From NCBI GenBank assembly GCA_026225275.1, contig JAMFSL010000154.1, positions 1 through 64,000 on the forward strand: DNA of 64,000 nucleotides, given 5' to 3'. The notes under the pieces are model-generated. The model was not told where the DNA came from and searched no databases. It worked only from the letters and a program-made list of their open reading frames with translations. The position numbers and the translations under genes are program-made. Position 1 is the stretch's first letter. Every line of letters starts with the position of its first letter. The DNA comes from Puia dinghuensis (GTDB lineage: Bacteria > Bacteroidota > Bacteroidia > Chitinophagales > Chitinophagaceae). This document shows, one piece after another, positions 6,383 through 16,199 of this stretch.

Positions 6383-9238
6383 TTAAATCAATTTAGAAAA
6401 GAGTTGATGTTTGGGTAAATAAATGACGAATCGCGCACCCTTGTCAATTTCTCCATACGCCTCGATAGATCCATGATGCCGCAGCGTGATCTTTTTGCAA
6501 AGTGCAAGCCCAAGACCCGTGCCTTCATAATGATCCTTTGTGTTCAGCCTGGTAAAGGTATTGAAAATCTTTTCTGCATCAACCTGCTGGAATCCAATTC
6601 CGTTGTCAGCAACCTCTATTTTATAAAAATGGGCATTGCGATGCAGCACAGGCTCGGCTGTAATAGTAATAAATGGAGGGCGGTCGGCGGCTGCGAACTT
6701 CAAAGCGTTTATGATCAGGTTATAGACCAGCTGGTACAGCAATATCGGCGAACCTTCGACGGTGGGTAGCTCGCTGTATTTAAGGGTGGCGCCTTTTTCG
6801 GTGATCAGCACTTCAAGGTCGTATTGTATATTGGAAATAATGGCGCCGATGGATACGTCTTCCATTTCTTGATCGCCGGCATTGACCCTGGAGTAATTCA
6901 GAATGCCTTCGATCATGGTCTGCATACGGTTAACGGAGTGGTTGATCTTCTGGAAAAAGGTGACGCTTTTGGGCGAATAGACATTGGCCGTGTCGATCTC
7001 CAGCCGGCTAAGAAAGGTTTGGATCTTCCGCAGCGGTTCCTTCAGATCATGGCTGGCAACATGGGCGAATTGCTGCAGGTCCTGGTTGGAGATGTGGAGA
7101 TTATCGTTCGATTGGGTAAGCTCTTCATTAGTGACGGCGAGTTCTTCGTTGGTAACAGCCAGCTCTTCGTTGGCGGTGGCGAGCTCTTCATTGGCAGCCT
7201 GCAATTCTTCATTGCTGGCATCCAGTTCTTCCGTGCGTTGCTGGATCTCCTGTTCCAGGGCAAGTTGTAGGTGCCGGTGGACGGTGATATCCTGGGCAGT
7301 ACCAATTAGTTTGGCCGGGTTTCCCTGCGTATCCAGCAGGACTTTACCCTGGGAATGGACGACTCTTTTCCGGCCGGTTTCCAGGCTGTTGATCGTAAAT
7401 TCTTCGTCGAAGATGCCGTCGGAGCCGGATGTCATGGCCTTTTGAATGGCATCGGCCACTCTTTGCCGGTCACCAGGTTCGATCAGGTCGAATACGGCAC
7501 TGATATCGTGTTTTTCCGGATCGATTCCATACCAGTCATAGAGCCGGCTGGAATAGGTCAGCTGGCTGGTGTTGGCGTCGATGGTCCAGGTGGCCAGTTC
7601 GGCGACTTCAATGGCCTCCTTTAAAAAAGCCTCGCTCTCTTCGATCTTTTTCTTGATTAGGATATCCTGCGTCACGTCAATGGTAACGTCGAGGATAGCA
7701 TAGACCTTGCCTTCATTGTCGACCAGGGGAATGTAGGAAAAATTGAAATAGTGTTCGGTCAGGATTCCGTCTTGAATGATATTGCCCGGCATACCGACTG
7801 CTTCATAGGCTTTCCCGCCGCGGTAGACGTTATCCAGGATCTGCATAAAGGGTTGGTCGATGAGCTCGGGCATAGCCTCCCGCAGGGGTTTACCTGTGAT
7901 TTCCCTTCCCTTGCCGGCAATATCAAGAAAAGCCTGGTTGGGGATTTCGACGACCAGGTCAGGCCCCGAAAACAGCGCGATAGCAGCCGGCGCGAAATCG
8001 ATAACGGCCTTAAGTTTGGCCGCGCTCGCCTCAACAGCCTTTCTGGCAAGCACTAGTTCGGTGACTTCGGTGGCGAGTACCAGGACGCCGGAAACTTCGC
8101 CACCGGTGCGCATTGGGGTATAGGCAAAATTAAAATACACGTCTTCCAGGCGGCCATTCCGTTCCAGACGCGCCAGAGTGCCATTGCCAAAGAAGGGTTG
8201 GCCGGTGTCGTACACCTCTTGTAAAAGGGACATGAAGACCTGATCCCTGATCTCGGGAAGAGCGTCAAGCAGGTCTTTGCCAATAATGTTTCTGGTTTTC
8301 CCCCATACCTGGAAAATGACATCGTTGCCGAGCTCGACAACCATGTCACGGCCACGCAGCAGGCCGATAGCCATGGGGGATTGTTCGACGATGTTCCTGA
8401 AACGTTCTTCGCTATGAATGGCGGCCTGTTGCTGTTTGACAAGCTCATCGATGTCCATACAAAACCCGGCGTAGCCGGCATAGCTGCCATCCTCACGATA
8501 ATAAGGATCACCGGCTGCCCGGCACCAGACGACGGCGCCATCTCCCTTTTTAATCCTGAACCGGGTATCGTAATGGGCGCGGGCTGTAACTGCGGTAAGG
8601 AAAGTTTCCGCACTTCGGGCGCGGTCTTCCTCAATGATGGCATTGGCCCATCCTGCGCCCAGCAGGTCATCATAAGCCATTCCCGTCCACTCAACCAGTG
8701 TATTATTGAGGTACGTGAGGCCGCCGGCTTCGTCGGATAGCCAGAGACCCGTAGGCGCGCTGCTGGTGACATGCCGGAAAAGAGCTTCCTGGTCCCGGAG
8801 TGTTTGCTCCGTCTTTTTGAATAAACTATGGGGATTTGTGATATCCTGAGCTATACCGCCGAAGCGGATGGCCTGACCATGTTCATCGAAATAGGCCCGG
8901 CCGCTGAAATGGACCCACCGAAGTTTTCCATCGCTGGCGCCGATAGTCCTGTAGCGCATATCATAGTATCCATCATTCTCACCGGCGAGCGCTTTTTGAA
9001 CGGCAGCGTTTACAGGTTCCAGGTCATCGGGGTGGATGTATCGGATGGCTTCCGTATAGGGAATATAGAGGTCTTTAGTAAGGCCAAAAAGTTCCTGGCA
9101 ACGCCCATCCCATTTAACGGTATTTGTCGGGAGGTCAACTTCCCAAAATCCGATATTAGCTGCCCGGATGGCAAAGTGCAACCTTTCTATTTCTTCGTTC
9201 TGTAAATGACCTTCTTGCTCTTCGCCGGGCTGAAACAT
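6383..9238 (-). CDS. Multi-PAS sensor histidine kinase
   Basis: This 951-residue protein has no transmembrane segment or signal peptide and should be cytoplasmic. Five PAS/PAC units can be read at roughly 15-135, 145-270, 275-395, 400-525 and 530-655. A long coiled coil follows (657-722) with tandem NEELA(V/T) heptads. The dimerisation and phospho-acceptor box is FAHVASHDLKEPLRK with His730. The ATPase domain (about 830-945) has an N-box YNLIINALKFA, G1 DNGIGF and G2 GTGLGLALCKK. It should sense small molecules or redox state through the PAS units and phosphorylate the receivers on either side. It sits between the regulators at 9284-9679 and 5973-6377 in one operon. Confidence 0.93.
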   Translation of the reverse strand: MFQPGEEQEGHLQNEEIERLHFAIRAANIGFWEVDLPTNTVKWDGRCQELFGLTKDLYIPYTEAIRYIHPDDLEPVNAAVQKALAGENDGYYDMRYRTIGASDGKLRWVHFSGRAYFDEHGQAIRFGGIAQDITNPHSLFKKTEQTLRDQEALFRHVTSSAPTGLWLSDEAGGLTYLNNTLVEWTGMAYDDLLGAGWANAIIEEDRARSAETFLTAVTARAHYDTRFRIKKGDGAVVWCRAAGDPYYREDGSYAGYAGFCMDIDELVKQQQAAIHSEERFRNIVEQSPMAIGLLRGRDMVVELGNDVIFQVWGKTRNIIGKDLLDALPEIRDQVFMSLLQEVYDTGQPFFGNGTLARLERNGRLEDVYFNFAYTPMRTGGEVSGVLVLATEVTELVLARKAVEASAAKLKAVIDFAPAAIALFSGPDLVVEIPNQAFLDIAGKGREITGKPLREAMPELIDQPFMQILDNVYRGGKAYEAVGMPGNIIQDGILTEHYFNFSYIPLVDNEGKVYAILDVTIDVTQDILIKKKIEESEAFLKEAIEVAELATWTIDANTSQLTYSSRLYDWYGIDPEKHDISAVFDLIEPGDRQRVADAIQKAMTSGSDGIFDEEFTINSLETGRKRVVHSQGKVLLDTQGNPAKLIGTAQDITVHRHLQLALEQEIQQRTEELDASNEELQAANEELATANEELAVTNEELAVTNEELTQSNDNLHISNQDLQQFAHVASHDLKEPLRKIQTFLSRLEIDTANVYSPKSVTFFQKINHSVNRMQTMIEGILNYSRVNAGDQEMEDVSIGAIISNIQYDLEVLITEKGATLKYSELPTVEGSPILLYQLVYNLIINALKFAAADRPPFITITAEPVLHRNAHFYKIEVADNGIGFQQVDAEKIFNTFTRLNTKDHYEGTGLGLALCKKITLRHHGSIEAYGEIDKGARFVIYLPKHQLFSKLI
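7106..7231 (-). repeat. Tandem 21-bp coding repeats, coiled-coil heptads
   Basis: Within the kinase gene about six imperfect 21-bp units encode the heptad NEELxxx (NEELQAA, NEELATA, NEELAVT, NEELAVT, NEELTQS). This makes the linker between the last PAS domain and the His box a regular coiled coil. Such repeats can gain or lose whole heptads without breaking the frame, keeping the helical phase that carries signal to the kinase core. Confidence 0.85.
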
Positions 9239-9283
9239 TTGTTGTGGGATAAATGAAGGAATGATGCTACAATGTAAGCGAAT

Positions 9284-9679
9284 TTAGCTCATCAGCATGT
9301 TGACGGATGCCAGTAATTTTGCCTTGGTAAAGGGCTTGCTTAAAAATGCATCGGCACCTAGTTCCAGGGCAACGTCTGCTGCGGCCGCGTCCACCCCCGT
9401 GATGAGGATGACCTTTATCCAGGGATATTTTGTTTTCAGCTGAACCAGATAATCAAGACCAAAACCGTCCGGCAGGCGGTTATCGAGCACGATCAGGGCA
9501 GGTAGTCTTTGGTCAAGATAGGCTTCAGCTGCGGCGATGGTTTTTACATGCTCGACGCTAAGGCCTTCCTGGTCAAGGATGAGATTTAAAAGCAGGCACA
9601 TTTCACCTTCATCTTCTATGAGCAGAACATTCCTGTTGACGGTGCTGGCGCTGGCTGTGTGGTTAGTGTTGGCAGGCAT
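9284..9679 (-). CDS. Single-domain response regulator
   Basis: This 131-residue CheY-like receiver has an N-terminal extension of about 15 residues, then NVLLIEDEGEMCLLL (Glu22/Asp23), phospho-acceptor Asp66 in LIVLDNRLPDGFGL, Thr94 in ILITG and Lys115 in FLSKPFTK. All catalytic positions are intact and there is no output domain. It is the first gene of the kinase operon, 45 bp upstream of the kinase start. A diverged copy with Glu in place of the acceptor Asp is encoded at 4213-4602. Confidence 0.9.
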   Translation of the reverse strand: MPANTNHTASASTVNRNVLLIEDEGEMCLLLNLILDQEGLSVEHVKTIAAAEAYLDQRLPALIVLDNRLPDGFGLDYLVQLKTKYPWIKVILITGVDAAAADVALELGADAFLSKPFTKAKLLASVNMLMS

Positions 9680-9937
9680 AACTCAAGATTTTGCGAGATA
9701 GCCGTTTGTCACACAATTATAAAGCCATTTTTTTTTGCGCATTCCCAGGTTGAAAAATTGCAGAAAAGACGGGTTTTTAAGCCGGACTAAAAAACTGCTG
9801 ACCCCTCAGAGTAGTGAGATGGGGCGACTTAGAAATGGTTGCGTGGAAATTTTTCCCCGCCCGAATGCGCGCGGACTTGTTTCCTGCTAGCTCCGTAACC
9901 TATTGCCCGTCAAAAATCCCCCGGGACGGCAAGGCGA

Positions 9938-12424
9938 TCAATAAATTTTAATCATTTTTTTTAACTCGATATGCGCTGCCGAACTCGCGATCAATACCGC
10001 AAATCTGCCGGCATCGAAGTCAAAGCGCCCTTCCTGTATTTTGTAGTAAGAAAAGGCTGATTCATCGAAATGTATGGTCACCCGGCGGGTTTCACCTTTA
10101 GCAAGAAATATCTTGTTAAACCCTTTCAGTTCTTCGACCGGGCGTAAGACCGGGCATGAAAGCTGCCCAACGTACAATTCCGCCACTTCGGCTCCGTCCA
10201 TGTCGCCGGTATTGGTAACATCGAAACTAGCCTTTCCAACGATGCGGCGCCCCTGCTGACGTACCGAGACGATCAGATTCGAATATTTAAAAGTGGAGTA
10301 TGAAAGCCCAAATCCGAAGGGATACTGCGGTTCCACTTTTTTGGTGGTATAGTACCGGTAACCTACAAGCACCCCTTCTTTATAGGACACATGTTTGTCA
10401 TGATCAGTATCATAATAATTCTGATAACAAGGGTTGTCGGCCCATTTTTTTTCAATGCTGACAGGCAGTTTACCGCTGGGGTTGATTTTACCTAACAGGA
10501 TTTCAGCGAGCGCTGTCCCCCCTTCCTGCCCGGGATAAAAAGCATGTATCAGCCCTTTCACCGACGACAGCCATTTTTCCATGTATATACCGCCGCCGGC
10601 ATTGAGGATCACGATAGTATTGGGATTAGCTTTTGCTACCACCTGGATCAGACTATCCTGGTCCGCCGGGAGCTCGAATGGCCTGTCCGCGCCCTCATGT
10701 TCAATATGTGGATTAAACCCTACGCATACAATAGCGGCATCGGCTGCGGAAGCGGTTTCAATGGCGTCATTATAATTTTCATCCGCCGGTTCATACCACG
10801 CAAAGCTGACGGATGCGTCGCCGCCGTTCTGATAATATTCCAATTTTACGCTATAGGTACTCCCCTCCTGTAATGGCAATATCACGTCCCTTTCAATAGC
10901 CTGGTGATCGCTCCAAAAGTCAATCACCAATTTATTATCGATCCAAAGCCGGTAGCCATCATCGCCTTTGACTGCGATCTTATAATCGGCCGTTTTTTTC
11001 GGGCGGATCACACCGGTCCAGCGTGCAGAAAAATTACCTTCGGCAATGCCGGCAATATCGGGTGCCTGGACCCATTCGTGGTCGACCGCTTTTTCTACCC
11101 TGACTCCCTTCGGCATACCCGACAAATCCCTGTTAGCGTAATATTCGGCTGTCAGACCTATTGTAGCCGCACTACTGTCCGGATAAAAAACAGATTTTTG
11201 AGCCAGATAGCTCAGGCTTGGGATACCGATGGCGTAGTTTACTTCTATGTTTCCCGCCAGTTTTTTCAGCCCCTGAAGGGTACTTACATAATGATACGGA
11301 TCGGTTTGTGAACTCCCTCCGCCCGTATTGAATACATCGGCATTGGGCCCGATGACGGCGATCTTCTTTACTTTATCGGCACGTAAGGGCAAAACGTCAG
11401 CCTCATTTTTCAATAAGACGATGCCACCGCGGGCCAGGTCAAGCGCTACCTTCGCGTTTTCCGGATCGTCATTCGGAATGGACGATAGTTGTTGCGGTCT
11501 GTCGAAAAAACTATAACTGAAGCATACCCGTAGAATCCTGGTGATTTTGGCGTCCAATTCTTTTTCAGTGATTTCGCCTTTCTTAAAAGCCGGCAGCAGG
11601 TATTTTGGTATCATATGGTCGTTTCCCGGCATTTCGAGGTCGGTCCCTCCTTTGAAAGCCGCGAGTCCGTCATGAACGCTACCCCAATCCGACATGACCA
11701 GGCCGGTAAAACCCCACTGCCCTTTTAATATTTCATTGTTCAGATGATTGTTTTCGGATGTATGCGTTCCGTTTAAAAGATTATAGCTGTTCATCACCGC
11801 GCCGACATTCCCTTTTTTTACTCCTGCTTTGAAGGCTCCGAGATATATTTCCTGCAACGTCCGCTGATCGATGTCTGAGCTGATATTGTCCCGGTCGTAT
11901 TCCTCGTTATTGGCGGCAAAATGTTTGATGGTCGCTACGACCTCCTGGCTTTGAACCCCCCGGATATAGCTGACTGCATAGCTGCCGGCTAAGAAAGGGT
12001 CCTCACCCGAATATTCGAAATTCCGGCCATCCATAGGCGCCCTGTATATATTTACGGCAGGCCCGAGCAGAAAATTTACTCCCCTGGAACGGGCGTCCCT
12101 CCCGAGCGCCACGCCGAGGCGGCCAATCAGGGTTGTATCCCACGTAGCGGTTGACAGGATACTTGCCGGGTAGGCCGTGCTTTTCCCTTCCGTCCTGGTA
12201 CCCACCGGGCCATCGCTCATTTTGAAACCGGGTACCGCCAAACGGGGAATAGCCTTGGTGTACATCCAGTTGATACCTCCGATATAGCTCAGTTTTTCTT
12301 CGAAGGTCATTCGGGACAGGAGATCGGCTACGCGGGCATCAACCGGAGCTTTCGGGTCTTTGTAGATCTGCGCCTTGACTAATGCAGTCGATAAAAGGAG
12401 CACAAAAAATAATGTTGTTTTCAA
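9938..12424 (-). CDS. Secreted GH3 beta-glucosidase with PA14 domain
   Basis: This 828-residue enzyme has a signal peptide ending near LVKAQ and belongs to glycoside hydrolase family 3, retaining exo-beta-glycosidases such as beta-glucosidase or beta-xylosidase. The N-terminal barrel shows IKHFAANNEE near residue 170 and the nucleophile Asp246 in GLVMSDWGSVHDG. A PA14 carbohydrate-binding domain (about 405-545, with WTGVIRPKKTADYKI and GDDGYRLWID) is inserted in the second GH3 domain, as in the BglB-type subgroup. A fibronectin-like C-terminal domain follows. The start codon is TTG at 12422-12424, and it overlaps the TGA that ends the restored GH92 frame. This indicates translational coupling and the last place in the SusCD operon. 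It probably acts in the periplasm on short oligosaccharides. Confidence 0.93.
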   Translation of the reverse strand: MKTTLFFVLLLSTALVKAQIYKDPKAPVDARVADLLSRMTFEEKLSYIGGINWMYTKAIPRLAVPGFKMSDGPVGTRTEGKSTAYPASILSTATWDTTLIGRLGVALGRDARSRGVNFLLGPAVNIYRAPMDGRNFEYSGEDPFLAGSYAVSYIRGVQSQEVVATIKHFAANNEEYDRDNISSDIDQRTLQEIYLGAFKAGVKKGNVGAVMNSYNLLNGTHTSENNHLNNEILKGQWGFTGLVMSDWGSVHDGLAAFKGGTDLEMPGNDHMIPKYLLPAFKKGEITEKELDAKITRILRVCFSYSFFDRPQQLSSIPNDDPENAKVALDLARGGIVLLKNEADVLPLRADKVKKIAVIGPNADVFNTGGGSSQTDPYHYVSTLQGLKKLAGNIEVNYAIGIPSLSYLAQKSVFYPDSSAATIGLTAEYYANRDLSGMPKGVRVEKAVDHEWVQAPDIAGIAEGNFSARWTGVIRPKKTADYKIAVKGDDGYRLWIDNKLVIDFWSDHQAIERDVILPLQEGSTYSVKLEYYQNGGDASVSFAWYEPADENYNDAIETASAADAAIVCVGFNPHIEHEGADRPFELPADQDSLIQVVAKANPNTIVILNAGGGIYMEKWLSSVKGLIHAFYPGQEGGTALAEILLGKINPSGKLPVSIEKKWADNPCYQNYYDTDHDKHVSYKEGVLVGYRYYTTKKVEPQYPFGFGLSYSTFKYSNLIVSVRQQGRRIVGKASFDVTNTGDMDGAEVAELYVGQLSCPVLRPVEELKGFNKIFLAKGETRRVTIHFDESAFSYYKIQEGRFDFDAGRFAVLIASSAAHIELKKMIKIY

Positions 12425-15400
12425 TTGGTAGTATTGATCAATATTTGGTTACCGTCCTTTATTTCTTTATCGGACACGAAATATCCCCGGATCTTTTGCT
12501 GTCCAAGCCTGATATCGACGATTTTATTACCGTCGCCTGTCTTCAGGATGGTAAATGTTTTCTTATCGCCTACTTGAATATCGACCCGCCTAAAAGAGGA
12601 ACGGAGACAATGTATCGGGGATCGGCCGGGGAGAAGGGGTAAAAGCCCATGGCATTGAATACATACCAGGAGGACATTTCACCTGCGTCATCCATGCCGG
12701 CATAAGCCAATCCATATTTGCCCATTCCATAGAAGTGATGCAGGATGCTATCCAGAATTACTTGCGCCTTCTCCTGTTTGCCGGCAAAATAATACATGAA
12801 AGGAACGCTGTGGTCGGGCTGGTTGCCCTGGCAATACTGTCCGATGAAACCAGAGATATTATAGGCCTCCACACCATCCCACGGAATGGTAAAAAGAGAA
12901 TCCAGCTTTTTTTCCAGCGCCTGTTTCCCCCCATACAAGCGAACGAGTCCCGGCACGTCCTGCGGGGCGAAAAACGAAGATTCCCAGCCATTAGCCTCCC
13001 GGTACATATATTCATAATAGGGATATTCAGGGTCGAAATTCCTGACCCAACTTCCATCCGCCAGCCTTCCCCGCATGAACCGGGTCGCAGGATCAAATAC
13101 GTTCTTGTAATTGCCGGTCCTCTTCATCAGCATCCGGTAGTTGGCGGTGTCTCCCAGCGCCCTGGCCAATAGTGCGACGGCATAGTCATCATAGGCATAT
13201 TCGAGCGTTTTGGTGACCCCGGCCTTAGCCTTGGTTTCGATGACAGGGCTGGCAATATCGGGCGTCGAAATATACCCCTTGTCATTGTACTCGGTTATAT
13301 ACGGCCGGGTCCCACCTTCGACGGTGGCATTACGCAGGAGGAGATAATAAGCGCTGTCGATGTCAAACCCGCGTAATCCCCTGAGATAAGATCCTGCAAT
13401 AAAAGGCGCGGCGTGGTCGCCATGGAAAAAAGTGGGCATAAATCCTGTCTTTTCTCCTTTGTCGATGAGCGACCGGATGACATCGGAAGTCACTGTAGGG
13501 GAAAGCATGCCCAGTAAAACCAGCTTGTTCCGGTAGTCATCCCACAAAGAGGGTTCTGTATAATAATTGAATCCTTTATTGACGACCTTCCCGCTGGCAT
13601 CAGTAAAGTCGCCATTAATGTCGCTGCGTAAAGCAGGCCAGAGAAATGACCGGTATAAACAGGAATAAAAGAGCTGCCGTTGATGATCGGTTCCGCCCGA
13701 CACTAAGACTTTGGACAACAGTTGCTGCCACATCAGGGCAGCGGCGGTCCTCACGTCGTCGAAAGATTTCGTCCCTATTTCCTTGTCCAGGTTTTCGCGG
13801 GCATTTTGAATGCTCACGAATGAAAAGCCCATGCGGATTTCCAGCGGCCCGGCGGTGTTGGAAAAATGAACGACCGGGATGATGCGATCACCTTTTTCAA
13901 GTGAATCGATACGCTGGATGCTGTGATTGGCGATGGCATAGAAATATATTTTTTCCCCGGCCTGCTGATACCCGGTGAAAACATAGTTGTCTTGCTGTGC
14001 GATATCCCAGGACCGGACACGTTCATTTGACCTGGCCAGGTCCACCAGCAATTCCTGTTCTTGCCTATCACCGAAGCTATACTTATGATACGCGCAGCGC
14101 AACGTGGACGTCAGTTCCGCATTGATGCCATAGCGCTGTAGGTAAACCTGGTAATAGCCAGGATGGGCGGACTCGTTGCTGTGATTATATCTGGAACAAT
14201 AATCATCGGCGGATACGGAGCCCGAAACCGGCAAGATGGGAATATTGCACAAATTCCAATGTCCCTTGCTGGTATGGGCAAAACCATAGATGACTGTATC
14301 TTCGTATTGATAGCCCGAACCGCTATGAAATTGCGTTACCGGGGTCAGCTGAACCATAGCGTTGGGAAGGGATGAGCCCGGGAAGACCTCCGCGCCCCAT
14401 GTCCGGTGCGTGGGCTTGAATCCGATGTCTGCGCTGTCCCACAAAGTAGCGGTACCCAGCAATGGATTGACGTAATCGACTATAGCCTTTTCCGCTTGTA
14501 TGGGATGCAACATCTTCGTCACCCCGTTCTCGCCGAAGGCATCCACGGCAAACCAGTAGGGTTGATCTTTATTCAGGCTACGGATCGTTATAACGGTGTC
14601 CCCATACACCTGGTAGACCCGGTTCAGGTTATTCTTCTGCACGCCAAACCGGATATTATAGCCCAGGGCATTCGCAGCCTTTTTCCATGATAACATAACA
14701 TTGCGGGTATCGGATTCGTCTCTTAGCACGACCAAAGACCTCACTTCTGCCGGCCGCTCGCCCGTTCCGATTCCGAAAACCCTGAAACCTGAAATGGCGA
14801 AGGTTCCGCCTGGTACTCTGTAATTGGTCACTTTCAGATAACGGGCTTTAACCGGCGTATTGAAAGCATGATACTGATGGGTCAGGTCTTCCTCGTTTGT
14901 CCTTTTATCGACCAGCGTTTTCCAGCTGCTGTTGTCATTGGAGTATTCCAACAGGTATTGCTGCGCCAATATGCCCTCCCGGCCGAAGAGCCGCGTATTG
15001 TTTTCCGCAAAATTCAGCTGGACGGCTCTGACCGTCGATATGGCTCCCAGGTCTACGCTCAGCCATTCGCCTTTATCGCCCGTTTTAGCACTCCAAAAGT
15101 CCCTCACATCTTCATCGAATGCAAGTGCAGCAGGATGATTCTCCAGGCTGGACGAAGCCGTGGCCGGTTTTTTATAGGACAGCAGCATCCAGCCGGGGAA
15201 GAGCTCGCTGACATCTTTAATTTTATGATCGGGCATGATCATCGGATAATCGCCGAATTCCGTATGGGCAATGATATGATCTTCTTTATCGAAGGTTACC
15301 GGGAAGAGGCCGAGCCTGCGTTCGAAAATATGCTTGACGGATATGGACAGACTGGAAATATGCCAGTAATTACCATATTTATCAGCGAATGTCGCGCTGT

Positions 15401-16196
15401 GACCGGCGCCGTCGATATAACCCTCCGGTTTGGCGCAAAATGGACTGGAAGGCGCGTATGTGAATGGGCCCAGCGGCTTATCGGAAATATAATAGCCATC
15501 AGCATAACTTTTATACTGTGTGCCCGGCGCGGAATATTGGTAGTAGTATTTACCGTTATGCTTATTCACCCAGGGCGCTTCCGTCCAGGGATTGTCGGTT
15601 TGCGTATTGTAATCGCCGGTCCGTTCCCAGCCATGATCGACAGGATCACCCTTTAAAACATTCACAGGTTTTCCGATGGGATTCAGTTTGTTGTTCACAT
15701 CCAATTCCACCGCCTGCAGATAGCCGTTATTGGTACAGCCAAAATACAGGTACACTTTTCCATCCGTATCCTGGAAAAAGTCCGGGTCGCCTATGGCCAG
15801 CGGAAAGTTATCATTATATTTTTCCCATTTTCCGCTGACCGGGTCATTCGTTCTGTAAATAATATGACTGTTCAACGGCATATAATAGAGTGCCCCGTTG
15901 ATGACTGCTGCGGCGGGTGCATCTTTCTCGAAAGGCAGGTCAGGGGTCGTCATAAAAGTCCACCGAAGTAGGTCATTGGAATACCAGTAACCCCCGGAGG
16001 ATGTCGCGAACAAGTAATATTTGTTTTTATATAGTACGATGACCGGATCGGCGGCCGAACGGCGTGAGGGCTTGTCCAAAGCAAACCGATAACTTATATT
16101 CAAAGGGTTGCAGAAAGTTTGCTGACTTCTCACCGCTGAGGATATCAGCAGGCTTACCGCAACCAGGCATACGATTAATCGTGTGGGCATGTTCAA
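12421..16196 (-). CDS. GH43-discoidin-FN3-GH92 fusion, frameshifted near 3' end
   Basis: One secreted polypeptide carries two enzymes. Residues about 25-330 are a GH43 five-bladed propeller with SAADPVIV (base Asp), GDPDFF and TEAPWV (acid Glu), typical of arabinofuranosidase or xylosidase. A discoidin-like F5/8C domain (about 345-475) and an FN3-like linker (about 480-565) follow. From about 570 the GH92 exo-alpha-mannosidase has GSSLPNAMVQLTPVT, SLWDDYRNK and GMDDAGEMSSWYVFNAMG. The first frame stops at 12570 with LLGGSIFK. The next frame continues RRVDIQVGDKKTFTILKTG and ends LINTTN at a TGA at 12421-12423, which is the expected GH92 C-terminus. A missing base in the AAAA run at 12592-12595 explains it. 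It lies 3 bp after the GH2 gene in the operon. Confidence 0.88.
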
Positions 16197-16199
16197 CTA

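Noticed and set aside
6824-7445. Overlapping plus-strand frames of 148 and 153 codons as genes
   Set aside because: They are mirror images of the coiled-coil repeat in the kinase gene on the opposite strand.
14868-15656. 262-codon plus-strand frame as a gene
   Set aside because: It lies entirely antisense to the GH43-discoidin part of the fusion enzyme, whose motifs are clear.
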